Assembly: GCA_003157225.1 (NCBI GenBank)
Contig: PMIZ01000436.1
Coordinates: 15,194 to 21,511 of the forward strand
DNA: 6,318 bases
Origin: Actinomycetota bacterium
GTDB lineage: Bacteria > Actinomycetota > Thermoleophilia > RBG-16-64-13
Direction: 5' to 3'
The notes beneath the pieces are model-generated. The model made no database searches, was not told the origin of the DNA, and saw nothing but the letters and a program-made list of their open reading frames with translations. Positions 1-6,192 of this stretch are shown in pieces; position 1 is the first letter of the stretch; every line of letters begins with the position of its first letter. Made by a program: the position numbers and the translations under genes.

Positions 1-525
1 GGCCTGTGCGGCAAGACCACCAACATCCAGTACATCCATCGCCGGGTCAACCCCGGGGCCCGGGGTCGCCTGGTAAGCATCGCTACCGAAGAGGAGCGGA
101 CCCTCTACTTCGACTTTTTGCCTCTGTCGCTGGGCACGGTCAAGGGACTCCGCACTAGGTTCCATCTCTACACTGTGCCGGGGCAATCCTTCTACAATGC
201 GTCCCGCAAGCTGGTGCTCCAAGGCGTGGACGGTGTCGTCTTCGTCGCCGACAGCCAGATTTCACGGCTAGACGAGAACGTCGACAGCTATCTCAACCTG
301 TGGGACAACCTCAGATCGCAGAGCGAAGATCCTGGCAACCTGGGGATCGTGCTCCAGATGAACAAACGCGACCTCAGTTCCATCTTCTCGGTGGCCGACC
401 TCACTGAGCTCTTGAATCACACCGGATCGCCGGTCATCGAGGCATGTGCGCTCACCGGGGTGGGCGTTTTCGAGACACTGAAGACGGTCTGCAAGCAGGT
501 CATCGCGAAGAGCTCGCGGTCGTAG
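1..525 (+). CDS. mglA: MglA-type small Ras-like GTPase, 5' end cut by the window
   Basis: Reading frame 1 is open from the first base to TAG at 523-525 and gives 174 residues. The fragment begins inside the P-loop (GLCGKTTN, residues 1-8), so about 20 N-terminal residues lie outside the window if it has the usual MglA length of about 195. MglA hallmarks follow in order: the DFLPL segment (38-42), the G3-region TVPGQ (58-62) leading into FYNASRKLVL, FVADSQ (81-86), the guanine-specificity motif NKRD (121-124) and a G5-like ALTGVG (150-155). MglA proteins are cytoplasmic GTP switches that set cell polarity and gliding or pilus motility, normally with the Roadblock-family GAP MglB. Whether mglB lies upstream cannot be seen. 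The family call is firm. The cellular role is inferred, since MglA homologues also occur in non-gliding bacteria. An internal TTG at 118 is not a credible start because conserved sequence precedes it. Confidence 0.93.
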   Translation, partial: GLCGKTTNIQYIHRRVNPGARGRLVSIATEEERTLYFDFLPLSLGTVKGLRTRFHLYTVPGQSFYNASRKLVLQGVDGVVFVADSQISRLDENVDSYLNLWDNLRSQSEDPGNLGIVLQMNKRDLSSIFSVADLTELLNHTGSPVIEACALTGVGVFETLKTVCKQVIAKSSRS

Positions 526-539
526 GCGGCCGCTAGCTC
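510..539. other. Imperfect inverted repeat spanning the two convergent stop codons
   Basis: The arms gagct-c-gcgg (510-519) and ccgc-t-agctc (530-539) can pair as 5 + 4 base pairs around one C/T mismatch, with a 10-base loop that includes the mglA stop. The right arm contains the stop codon of the opposite gene. No T-run follows on either strand, so it lacks the second half of an intrinsic terminator. It could still be a bidirectional or Rho-assisted 3' end, or chance in GC-rich DNA. Confidence 0.3.
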
Positions 540-3043
540 GTTCGTCCCTCGGCAGTGGCCGCCTCTACCACCCCCTGGTAGTCCCTTGCGAGTTCGAGCG
601 CGCGCTCATCGTCGCCCCCCTCAGCATAGATGTGAAAGAGCGGCTCTTCGGTGTCGGGTAGCACCAACGCCCATTCCGAATGTTCCAGGAAGACCTTGAT
701 GCCATCCACCAGCGACACGCGTCCTTGGTGAAGTTTCTGCGTCATCTGACGCATGACGGCGCCCTTCATGTCCCAAGCACACTCCGCCGTGAGATGCGCC
801 ACGTGGGATCGAGGCATCCGAGCCACCTGTTGCGACAAAGTGGTGTCGCTGGTGCATACCAGCTCCAGCGCTTTTCCCAGCGCGAACAGCCCATCCATGG
901 ACGCCAGCACCGAGGGATAGATGTAGCCGCCGTCGGTGGTGGCGGCGAAGATGGTGTTCGGCCGGGCAGCTTCCGCCATGAGAGCGGCTTTGGAGTACTT
1001 GGCGCGGCGGATGCTGACGCCCGTCGAAGACACCACGTGCTCGCCCTGCCGGGTGGCGTGCAAAGGTAGTGCGGCCACACCCGAGCCCGCCTCTTTGGCG
1101 GCGTGCTGTAGCAGCAGCAGGAGCAGAGCCGAGTCGGGCACGAGATTGCCTTTCTCGTCGACCAGGTAGAGATACTCGGCTCCCGGATCGAGAATGGCGC
1201 CCAAGTCAGCCTCCATTGCGCGGACCATCTCCCCCACTCGCGCCGCGGCGGCCGGTAGGCTCTCCTTGAGAGTGAACCGGGAGCGCACACGCGAAAAGGT
1301 GTTGAGCGCCACCGTCTCGACGCCCAGTTTGTCCAGGGTGGCAGAGAAAAAGAAAGCTGGGGCCGACGATGAGTAGTCGAGCACCAACTTAGGCTGCCTA
1401 CCCCTGATTGCCACCGTGTTCCAATTCTCCAGAAGCGAGTTCGTGTATGTCTCGATCACCCGCGGCGGGTACACGACTTGACCCATCTCCTCAAAGGCCG
1501 CCCGCCTGAAGTCCTCGCGGAAATAGTGGTTCTCGATGGCGCGCTCGCGCCTGCCGTCGATCGGTACTCCAGGAGGTTCGGAGAAAAGGATCTCTATCTG
1601 CTCGGGGTTGTCGAGGCTCATCTGCACATGAATGCCGCCGACCGCGTTCCCGCCCTTGATGTCGAAGCGGTTCACGGCGAGAGGTGCAGTCGTCAGGTCG
1701 CGCACGTTCACGCCGGTGGAGTTGAGGCCGCTGATAATAGCCCTCTTGAAGACCCGGCAGACCTGGTGGGTGTCCCGGCTCGTCGTCACGTAGGCGCCCT
1801 TGCTGATCAAGGTGCCGTAGCACATGGCAAGCCGCATGGCCATCTCCGGGGTGAGATCGACGTTGGCGAGACCTCTCACGCCGCTTCGTCCAAAAAGGGT
1901 GCTCGGCCCCCGAGTCTCCCAGACGATGGAAGAGCGGACTGTGGAGCCCGGTTCGATGTTCTTGAACGGGTATACCTTGACCTTATTGGCGACTACCGCA
2001 TTCCGGCCGATTATCGATCGGTCCCCCACGACCACGCCTTCAGCGATGTGGGCATTCTCGTGAACCTCGACGGCGTTGCCCAGTACCGCGCCGGTGACGA
2101 TGGCGCCCGCGGCGATGTACACGTTCTCTCCAAGTACCGATCCGCCCACCTGAGCGCCGGCCCGCACCACCGTGTTGTCCCCCAACACGGAGTGTGACTG
2201 GATGGACGCGCCTGCATCAATGCGGACGTTCTCACCGATCACAGCCGGGCCTTCCACGTCGTCCAGACTGTCGAGCGTCGCTCCTTGGGCCACCCAGATG
2301 TTGCCCCGCAGCCGCACGCCGGGAGGGGTGACCCGCACCTTGCCATCCAGGGCGTCCCTGTTGGCCTGGAGATACTGCTCCAGACTGCCGATGTCCTGCC
2401 AGTAGCCGTCGCATACCACGCCGTACAGGGGCTTGCGCATGTCGAACAGCTTGGGAAACAGGTCGTGGCTGAAGTCGTACGGTTGGCCCTCGGGGATATG
2501 GTCGAATACCTCCGGCTCGATGACGTAGATGCCCGTGTTGACGGTATCGGAGAACACCTGGCCCCATCCTGGCTTCTCCAGGAAGCGTTGGATGCGCCCC
2601 TCGTCATCAACGATGACTACGCCAAATTCCAGCGGGTTCTCCACGCTCTTGAGCGCGATGGTCACCATCGCGCCGCGCTCCCGGTGGAAGCCAACGATCT
2701 TGGTGAGATCGAAGTCAGTCAGGGCGTCGCCGCTTATCACGAGGAAGGTTTCGTCCAGAAGGTCCTTGGCGAGCCGGATGGATCCGGCGGTACCCGCCGG
2801 AGTTTCCTCCACCGTATAGTCGATGTGCATGCCCAGACTGCTCCCGTCACCGAATTGGTTGCGGATGAGCCGCGGCAGGAACGCCAGAGTCATGACCACT
2901 TCATTGATGCCGTGTCTTTGCACCAACTCCAAGATATGGTGGATGCACGGCTTGTTGACGACCGGCACCATCGGCTTCGGCTGGTTGGAGGTGAGCGGCC
3001 GAAGACGGGTACCCTGACCTCCGGCCATGACGACTGCCTTCAC
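533..3043 (-). CDS. Mannose-1-phosphate guanylyltransferase-like / left-handed beta-helix / degenerate phosphomannomutase fusion
   Basis: The 836-residue protein has three parts. Residues 1-235 are a nucleotidyltransferase fold: GGQGTRL signature (8-14), PKPMVPV (22-28), [10 protein letters not shown] (79-88), SGDALTD (104-110), FLEKP (154-158), NTGIYV (169-174) and a likely second metal-ligand Asp in YWQDIGS (214-220). Residues about 240-375 are hexapeptide repeats of a left-handed beta-helix. Residues about 385-830 resemble the alpha-D-phosphohexomutase family, starting at [11 protein letters not shown] (384-394). The likely reaction is mannose-1-phosphate (or another hexose-1-phosphate) plus NTP to NDP-sugar, in the cytoplasm, for envelope polysaccharide. 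The sugar and nucleotide cannot be decided from sequence. The mutase half lacks the standard TASHNP, DxDxDR, GExSGH and RxSGTEP motifs, as I recall for fused relatives annotated in actinobacteria and cyanobacteria. The start is GTG at 3041-3043, supported by AGGAGG 5 bases upstream and by the immediate [10 protein letters not shown]-terminus. It converges on mglA with 7 bases between stops. Confidence 0.9.
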   Translation of the reverse strand: MKAVVMAGGQGTRLRPLTSNQPKPMVPVVNKPCIHHILELVQRHGINEVVMTLAFLPRLIRNQFGDGSSLGMHIDYTVEETPAGTAGSIRLAKDLLDETFLVISGDALTDFDLTKIVGFHRERGAMVTIALKSVENPLEFGVVIVDDEGRIQRFLEKPGWGQVFSDTVNTGIYVIEPEVFDHIPEGQPYDFSHDLFPKLFDMRKPLYGVVCDGYWQDIGSLEQYLQANRDALDGKVRVTPPGVRLRGNIWVAQGATLDSLDDVEGPAVIGENVRIDAGASIQSHSVLGDNTVVRAGAQVGGSVLGENVYIAAGAIVTGAVLGNAVEVHENAHIAEGVVVGDRSIIGRNAVVANKVKVYPFKNIEPGSTVRSSIVWETRGPSTLFGRSGVRGLANVDLTPEMAMRLAMCYGTLISKGAYVTTSRDTHQVCRVFKRAIISGLNSTGVNVRDLTTAPLAVNRFDIKGGNAVGGIHVQMSLDNPEQIEILFSEPPGVPIDGRRERAIENHYFREDFRRAAFEEMGQVVYPPRVIETYTNSLLENWNTVAIRGRQPKLVLDYSSSAPAFFFSATLDKLGVETVALNTFSRVRSRFTLKESLPAAAARVGEMVRAMEADLGAILDPGAEYLYLVDEKGNLVPDSALLLLLLQHAAKEAGSGVAALPLHATRQGEHVVSSTGVSIRRAKYSKAALMAEAARPNTIFAATTDGGYIYPSVLASMDGLFALGKALELVCTSDTTLSQQVARMPRSHVAHLTAECAWDMKGAVMRQMTQKLHQGRVSLVDGIKVFLEHSEWALVLPDTEEPLFHIYAEGGDDERALELARDYQGVVEAATAEGRTS

Positions 3044-3048
3044 GATGA

Positions 3049-3054
3049 CCTCCT
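3049..3054 (-). promoter_or_regulatory. Strong Shine-Dalgarno for the sugar nucleotidyltransferase gene
   Basis: On the minus strand AGGAGG lies 5 bases ahead of the GTG at 3043. It fixes the start at this non-ATG codon. No better in-frame start with a ribosome binding site is visible; the next ATG (codon 6) falls inside the conserved nucleotide-binding segment. Confidence 0.8.
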
Positions 3055-3111
3055 ACAGGACCTTGCGGACTCGTCGTGTGCCGCACCGGGGTCTGCGTGT
3101 CTCTTGGCAGA

Positions 3112-3120
3112 ATCGTAGCA
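3112..3120 (-). promoter_or_regulatory. Possible extended -10 promoter element of the sugar nucleotidyltransferase gene
   Basis: The minus strand reads TGC-TACGAT, an extended -10 type box (TGn plus a TAnnnT hexamer). It would start transcription near 3105 and leave a leader of about 60 bases before the GTG. No convincing -35 hexamer is present 16-18 bases upstream, where the best match is a poor CGCTTC. A small inverted repeat (3138-3149, gcga-cagg-tcgc) lies in the same upstream zone and could be incidental. The need for a promoter here follows from the terminator just upstream; the exact box is a guess. Confidence 0.35.
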
Positions 3121-3175
3121 CGGAGCGTCTCGACGAAGCGACAGGTCGCGCGAGCTGAGCGGCGGCTGTTCGGGT

Positions 3176-3209
3176 AAGAAACAGGAAAGGGCCAGCTGAC
3201 GCAGGCCCT
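3176..3209 (-). terminator. Probable Rho-independent terminator after the tRNA-Pro gene
   Basis: On the minus strand AGGGCC (3209-3204) pairs with GGCCCT (3193-3188). Inside this, GC pairs with GC across a T/T mismatch, leaving a GTCA tetraloop. The hairpin is followed directly by TTTCCTGTTTCTT, which is T-rich though interrupted. It begins 7 bases past the tRNA 3' end, where a tRNA or operon terminator is expected. Bases 3044-3175 otherwise hold only the leader and promoter region of the next gene; I see no small gene there. Confidence 0.65.
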
Positions 3210-3215
3210 CTATAG

Positions 3216-3289
3216 TCGGGACGGCGAGATTTGAACTCGCGACCTTCCGGCCCCCAGCCGGATGCGCTACCAAGCTACGCCACGTCCCG
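3216..3289 (-). tRNA. tRNA-Pro, anticodon GGG
   Basis: The 74-nt minus-strand sequence folds as a tRNA. The acceptor stem CGGGACG (3289-3283) pairs with CGTCCCG (3223-3217), with discriminator A at 3216. The D-arm contains TTGGTAGC. The anticodon stem TCCGG/CCGGA encloses the 7-base loop CTGGGGG, giving anticodon GGG for CCC/CCU proline codons. The T-arm is GCGAG-TTCAAAT-CTCGC. The C1-G72 pair with A73 and the overall sequence agree with bacterial tRNA-Pro. The 3' CCA is not encoded (the next bases read CTA), so a CCA-adding enzyme must supply it. The gene begins 25 bases after the plsY stop on the same strand and is followed by a hairpin terminator. It may be cut from the tail of the operon transcript or transcribed alone. 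Confidence 0.96.
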
Positions 3290-3301
3290 ATGCGAGAGTC
3301 C

Positions 3302-3307
3302 AGTATA
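3302..3307 (-). promoter_or_regulatory. Possible -10 box for tRNA-Pro
   Basis: The minus strand has TATACT between the plsY stop and the tRNA. The placement would put transcription start around 3295, about 6 bases before the mature 5' end. The hexamer is a good sigma70-type -10, but the -35 position, which would fall within the last plsY codons, shows nothing close to TTGACA. This is weak support for an independent tRNA promoter. Confidence 0.3.
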
Positions 3308-3314
3308 TCGCGCG

Positions 3315-4004
3315 CTAGACAGCCTGGCCATCACCGGCGGGCCGGCTGTCGTTCTGCGGACCGCCTGCGCCGACCTCGGCGCCCGGCTGTGCCTTTCTGT
3401 TCCACGGGAACACCACGCGCTTCTCCTGACGGTGCCAAAGCCTACGAAAGTTGCCCCGATGGGCCCATAACACGACCAACGACATGAGGCAGCAGACGAC
3501 AAGGTAGGGCAGAGGCTGATGCCAAACGACCGCGGTGACCGGGAAGATTATGGTGCAGGTGATCGAGGCCACCGAGACGATGCGCACGGCAAAGACAAGG
3601 ATCACGAAGAGCGCCACCACGAAGGCCATGGGGACGGGCATCATGGCAAGCGCCGCCCCCGCACCCGCAGCCACGCCCTTGCCGCCTCGTCCCCTTAGGA
3701 AGATGGAGTAGTTGTGCCCGGCGATGCAGGCCAGCGCGACGAAGACGGTGACCAGTGGTGTACCGAAATACCGCGCGACAAGGACTGGTATTACACCCTT
3801 GAGCACGTCGCCCAGGAGCACTGCGATCCCGAGCTTGACGCCCAACACCCTGAAGGCATTCGTGGTGCCCGCGTTGCCGCTGCCGTTTTCGCGCACGTCG
3901 AGCTTCTTGAAGATCTTGCCAAGAAAGACGCTCGGCGACAGCGAGCCCATCAAGTAGCCGAAGACCACCAGGCCGACGGCCGTCAGGATGGACGTCGTGC
4001 TCAC
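3315..4004 (-). CDS. plsY: Acyl-phosphate:glycerol-3-phosphate acyltransferase PlsY
   Basis: This integral membrane enzyme transfers the acyl group from acyl-phosphate (made by PlsX) to glycerol-3-phosphate, giving lysophosphatidic acid, the first committed step of phospholipid synthesis in most bacteria. The 229-residue product shows the three PlsY signature loops: SGNAGTTNAFRVLG (42-55), GDVLKG (65-70) and AGHNYSIFLRGRGGKG (95-110). Hydrophobic segments lie near residues 5-25, 60-80, 83-97, 112-140, 143-162 and 165-180. An AHRGNFRRL segment (181-189) ends the core. The tail from about 195 is polar, Gly/Pro-rich and likely disordered, making the protein somewhat longer than the usual 190-220. 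The start is GTG at 4002-4004, overlapping the der TGA by 4 bases and preceded by a strong AAGGAGGAG sequence. gpsA, often the next gene after plsY in other genomes, is absent; a tRNA follows instead. Confidence 0.96.
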   Translation of the reverse strand: MSTTSILTAVGLVVFGYLMGSLSPSVFLGKIFKKLDVRENGSGNAGTTNAFRVLGVKLGIAVLLGDVLKGVIPVLVARYFGTPLVTVFVALACIAGHNYSIFLRGRGGKGVAAGAGAALAMMPVPMAFVVALFVILVFAVRIVSVASITCTIIFPVTAVVWHQPLPYLVVCCLMSLVVLWAHRGNFRRLWHRQEKRVVFPWNRKAQPGAEVGAGGPQNDSRPAGDGQAV

Positions 4005-5347
4005 GAGTAGCGCTCCTCCTTGCCTTCAAAGTCGATCACGAGGGGTATCCCCCACAAGCCATAGTCCTCGCGTAGCCGGTTCTCAAGATAGTACGCGAAG
4101 GACTTATTGACGAGAGCGCGCGCGTTGAGCATCACCTTGAAGCGGGGTGGGCTCGCGTCGTATTGCACCATATAGAACATCTTGATGGTCTTCCCTCCCC
4201 TAGCCGCGGGCGGACGCTGCGCACGGAGACCCTCGAGCCACCGGTTCAGCTCCGCCGTGGGTATCCGCCTGCTGTACTGGTCGTACAACTCCTGCGCGAG
4301 CGGTAGGATCCGGTCGACCCCTCTCTTGCTAACGGCAGACACCGTGAGCCAGCGGGGTTTCATCTGCACCTTGGCCTTCACGCGTTCGGTTGCCTTCTCC
4401 AGATCGAGCGTCGAGATGTCCCATTTGTTGAACAGGATCGCGGTAGCGCATTTCGCCCGTTGAGCTTCGTAGGCTACCTGCAGGTCGAGATCGACCAACC
4501 CCTCAGATGCGTCCACCACAACGAGCGCTATGTCGGTGCGCTCCAGAGCATGCAGGGCCCGAAGTGAGCTGTAGTACTCCACATCCGTGGTAGTTCTCTT
4601 GCCCGGGCGGCGCAGACCGGCCGTGTCGACGAGAGTCATAGGCCTTCCCTCGAAGACGAGGTCTGTGTCGATGGCGTCTCTGGTAGTGCCGGGGATCGAC
4701 GACACGATGGTGCGTTGGTCGCCGAGGAGTATGTTGAGAAGCGAGCTCTTGCCGACGTTGGGCCGCCCCACGATCGCCACCCGGATGGGCGCCGGTGCTT
4801 CGGGGATCTCAGTTTCCTCCGGCAGAGCCTTCACCACCTCGTCGAGCAGGTCCCCCACTCCAAGTCCGTGCTCTGCCGACACGCCGATGGGCTCGCCGAG
4901 GCCCAACTGCCAGTACTCGTGCAGGTTGTCCTGCGCAGCCCGCGCGTCCACCTTGTTCACCGCGAGCAAGACCGGGAGCCCGCTCTTTCGGAGCAGCAGG
5001 GCTATCTCGTGGTCCTGTGGAGCGACACCCACCCGCCCATCCACGAGGAACACGGTGACCGCAGCCTCCTCGATGGCGGCGCTGGCCTGTTTGCGAACGT
5101 CCTCCGCGAGTGCCTCGTTGTTCTCGAGATCGATGCCGCCGGTGTCGACGACAACAAAGTCTCGCCCGTTCCAGTCAGCCGGCCCCTCTTTGCGGTCGCG
5201 AGTCACACCCGACTCGGGCGCGACCACCGCCTCCCGAGTGCCGGTGATGCGGTTGTAGAGCGTCGACTTGCCCACGTTCGGGTACCCAACGATGGCGACC
5301 CGGGGGGGGCCGCTCAACGCTGGGCGTGTCTGTTTGGGTGCGCTCAT
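4001..5347 (-). CDS. der: Ribosome-assembly GTPase Der (EngA)
   Basis: Der is an essential cytoplasmic GTPase with two tandem G domains and a C-terminal KH-like domain that acts in maturation of the 50S subunit. The 448-residue product has the full set. G domain 1: GYPNVGKS (21-28), DTGG (68-71), NKVD (131-134) and SAEHG (157-161). G domain 2: GRPNVGKS (194-201), DTAGL (241-245), NKWD (307-310) and SAVS (337-340). The KH-like region, about 350-442, includes NARALVNKSFAYYLENRLRE. Length is normal for the family. The chosen ATG at 5345-5347 overlaps the ispH TGA as ATGA and has GAGGGGG 8 bases upstream. A longer in-frame GTG at 5446 would overlap ispH by about 100 bases and add a non-conserved tail, so it is rejected. 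The 4-base overlaps at both ends imply coupled translation with ispH and plsY. Confidence 0.97.
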   Translation of the reverse strand: MSAPKQTRPALSGPPRVAIVGYPNVGKSTLYNRITGTREAVVAPESGVTRDRKEGPADWNGRDFVVVDTGGIDLENNEALAEDVRKQASAAIEEAAVTVFLVDGRVGVAPQDHEIALLLRKSGLPVLLAVNKVDARAAQDNLHEYWQLGLGEPIGVSAEHGLGVGDLLDEVVKALPEETEIPEAPAPIRVAIVGRPNVGKSSLLNILLGDQRTIVSSIPGTTRDAIDTDLVFEGRPMTLVDTAGLRRPGKRTTTDVEYYSSLRALHALERTDIALVVVDASEGLVDLDLQVAYEAQRAKCATAILFNKWDISTLDLEKATERVKAKVQMKPRWLTVSAVSKRGVDRILPLAQELYDQYSRRIPTAELNRWLEGLRAQRPPAARGGKTIKMFYMVQYDASPPRFKVMLNARALVNKSFAYYLENRLREDYGLWGIPLVIDFEGKEERYS

Positions 5348-6192
5348 ATCTCGATCCCCCTCACCGCTTGCGCCACGGCGTCGATCTGCTCGGGAGGGGT
5401 GGAGGCTCCGGCGGTGATGCCCACTACCCGGGCGTTCTTGAGCCACCCGGCATCGATCTCGGCCGCAGATTCCACATGATAGGTCCTTGGCTGTCGAGCC
5501 CGGCAGAGTTCCGCCAGCCGCCGCGTGTTGCCGGAGTTCCTGCCCCCCACAACGATGACCACGTCGACGTTCTCAGCCATCGCCATAGCAGCGGTCTGTC
5601 GCTGCTCGGTGGCATTGCAGATGGTGTTGTGCACCAGAAGTTCCCTGGCTTGAGGAGCGAGATGAGCAGCCAATTCCGACAGGCGCTCCAGTGATTGCGT
5701 GGTCTGGACGACTACCCCGATCCGTCTGCCGGGCAACGTCGCCGGCAAGTCGGCGGGGGATTCCACCACGAGCGAGTTCTCTCCCGCATAGGACCGCAGT
5801 CCCAGAACCTCGGGATGCTCCCTCTCCCCCAGGATAATGACCAGATACCCATCCTCCTTGAGGCGCGCGGCCTTCTCCTGAGCGGCTGTGACAAAGGGAC
5901 AGGTGGCATCGACCACGCATACGCTCGAAGCGGCCAGCGTTTCCTTCGTGTCCCTGGGCACACCGTGCGAGCGAAGGATCACCGTGCCGGCGCAGGCTTC
6001 GGCCGGATCGCATATCACGCCAACGCCCCGGGTCTTGAGGTCGCCTATGACGCTTGGATTATGGATGAGCGGTCCCAGGGTATTGATGGGTCCGTGAGCC
6101 TCTTTGGCAGCATCGCGAGCGACTTCCAAAGCCTTCTCCACCCCCCAGCAGAAGCCGGCGGAGTCGGAGATCCGGATCTCCAGCTTACCCAT
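5344..6192 (-). CDS. ispH: 4-hydroxy-3-methylbut-2-enyl diphosphate reductase IspH (LytB)
   Basis: IspH carries out the last step of the MEP pathway, reducing HMBPP to IPP and DMAPP with a [4Fe-4S] cluster. The 282-residue product keeps the three cluster cysteines: C15 in AGFCWGV, C98 in DATCPFV and C192 in TICNAT. It also keeps the substrate-pocket residues known for the family: H44 (GPLIHNP), H76 (RSHGV), H126 and E128 (EREHPEV), T165 (QTTQS), S220/N222 (GGRNSGN) and S264 (TAGASTP). No RpsA-type S1 extension, as seen in some clostridia, is present. The start is ATG at 6190-6192, with GAGG 6 bases upstream and the conserved N-terminus directly after it. It overlaps the stop of the upstream gene by 8 bases. 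A TTG at 6237 would extend 15 residues into the upstream gene without conservation and is rejected. Confidence 0.97.
   Translation of the reverse strand: MGKLEIRISDSAGFCWGVEKALEVARDAAKEAHGPINTLGPLIHNPSVIGDLKTRGVGVICDPAEACAGTVILRSHGVPRDTKETLAASSVCVVDATCPFVTAAQEKAARLKEDGYLVIILGEREHPEVLGLRSYAGENSLVVESPADLPATLPGRRIGVVVQTTQSLERLSELAAHLAPQARELLVHNTICNATEQRQTAAMAMAENVDVVIVVGGRNSGNTRRLAELCRARQPRTYHVESAAEIDAGWLKNARVVGITAGASTPPEQIDAVAQAVRGIEI

Noticed and set aside
527..534. NotI-type palindrome gcggccgc as a possible cloning scar
   Set aside because: It lies naturally at the end of the convergent genes. A single eight-base palindrome in GC-rich DNA is not evidence of engineering.
1105..1130. Run of GCAGCAGCAGGAGCAG-like triplets as a possible microsatellite
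   Set aside because: It simply encodes a six-leucine stretch (residues 640-645) in a helix of the mutase-like domain. It is too short and imperfect to call a repeat element.
1478..2197. A 239-codon plus-strand open frame opposite the beta-helix and mutase region
   Set aside because: Same reasoning: antisense to a real gene, no domain, no ribosome binding site of note.
2285..3118. A 277-codon plus-strand open frame opposite the 5' part of the nucleotidyltransferase gene
   Set aside because: It is fully antisense to well-conserved coding sequence. Its translation is His/Asp/Val-rich without a recognisable domain, as expected for an open mirror frame in GC-rich DNA.
3040..3273. A 77-codon minus-strand open frame across the tRNA and intergenic region
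   Set aside because: It runs through the tRNA gene and its terminator and has no credible product.
5348..5446. Longer der start (GTG at 5446) giving 481 residues
   Set aside because: The extra 33 residues are unconserved Arg/His-rich sequence lying inside ispH. The ATG at 5347 has a Shine-Dalgarno sequence and the typical 4-base overlap.
4715..5479. A 254-codon plus-strand open frame opposite der
   Set aside because: It mirrors the conserved Der G domains, and its composition is that of a shadow frame.
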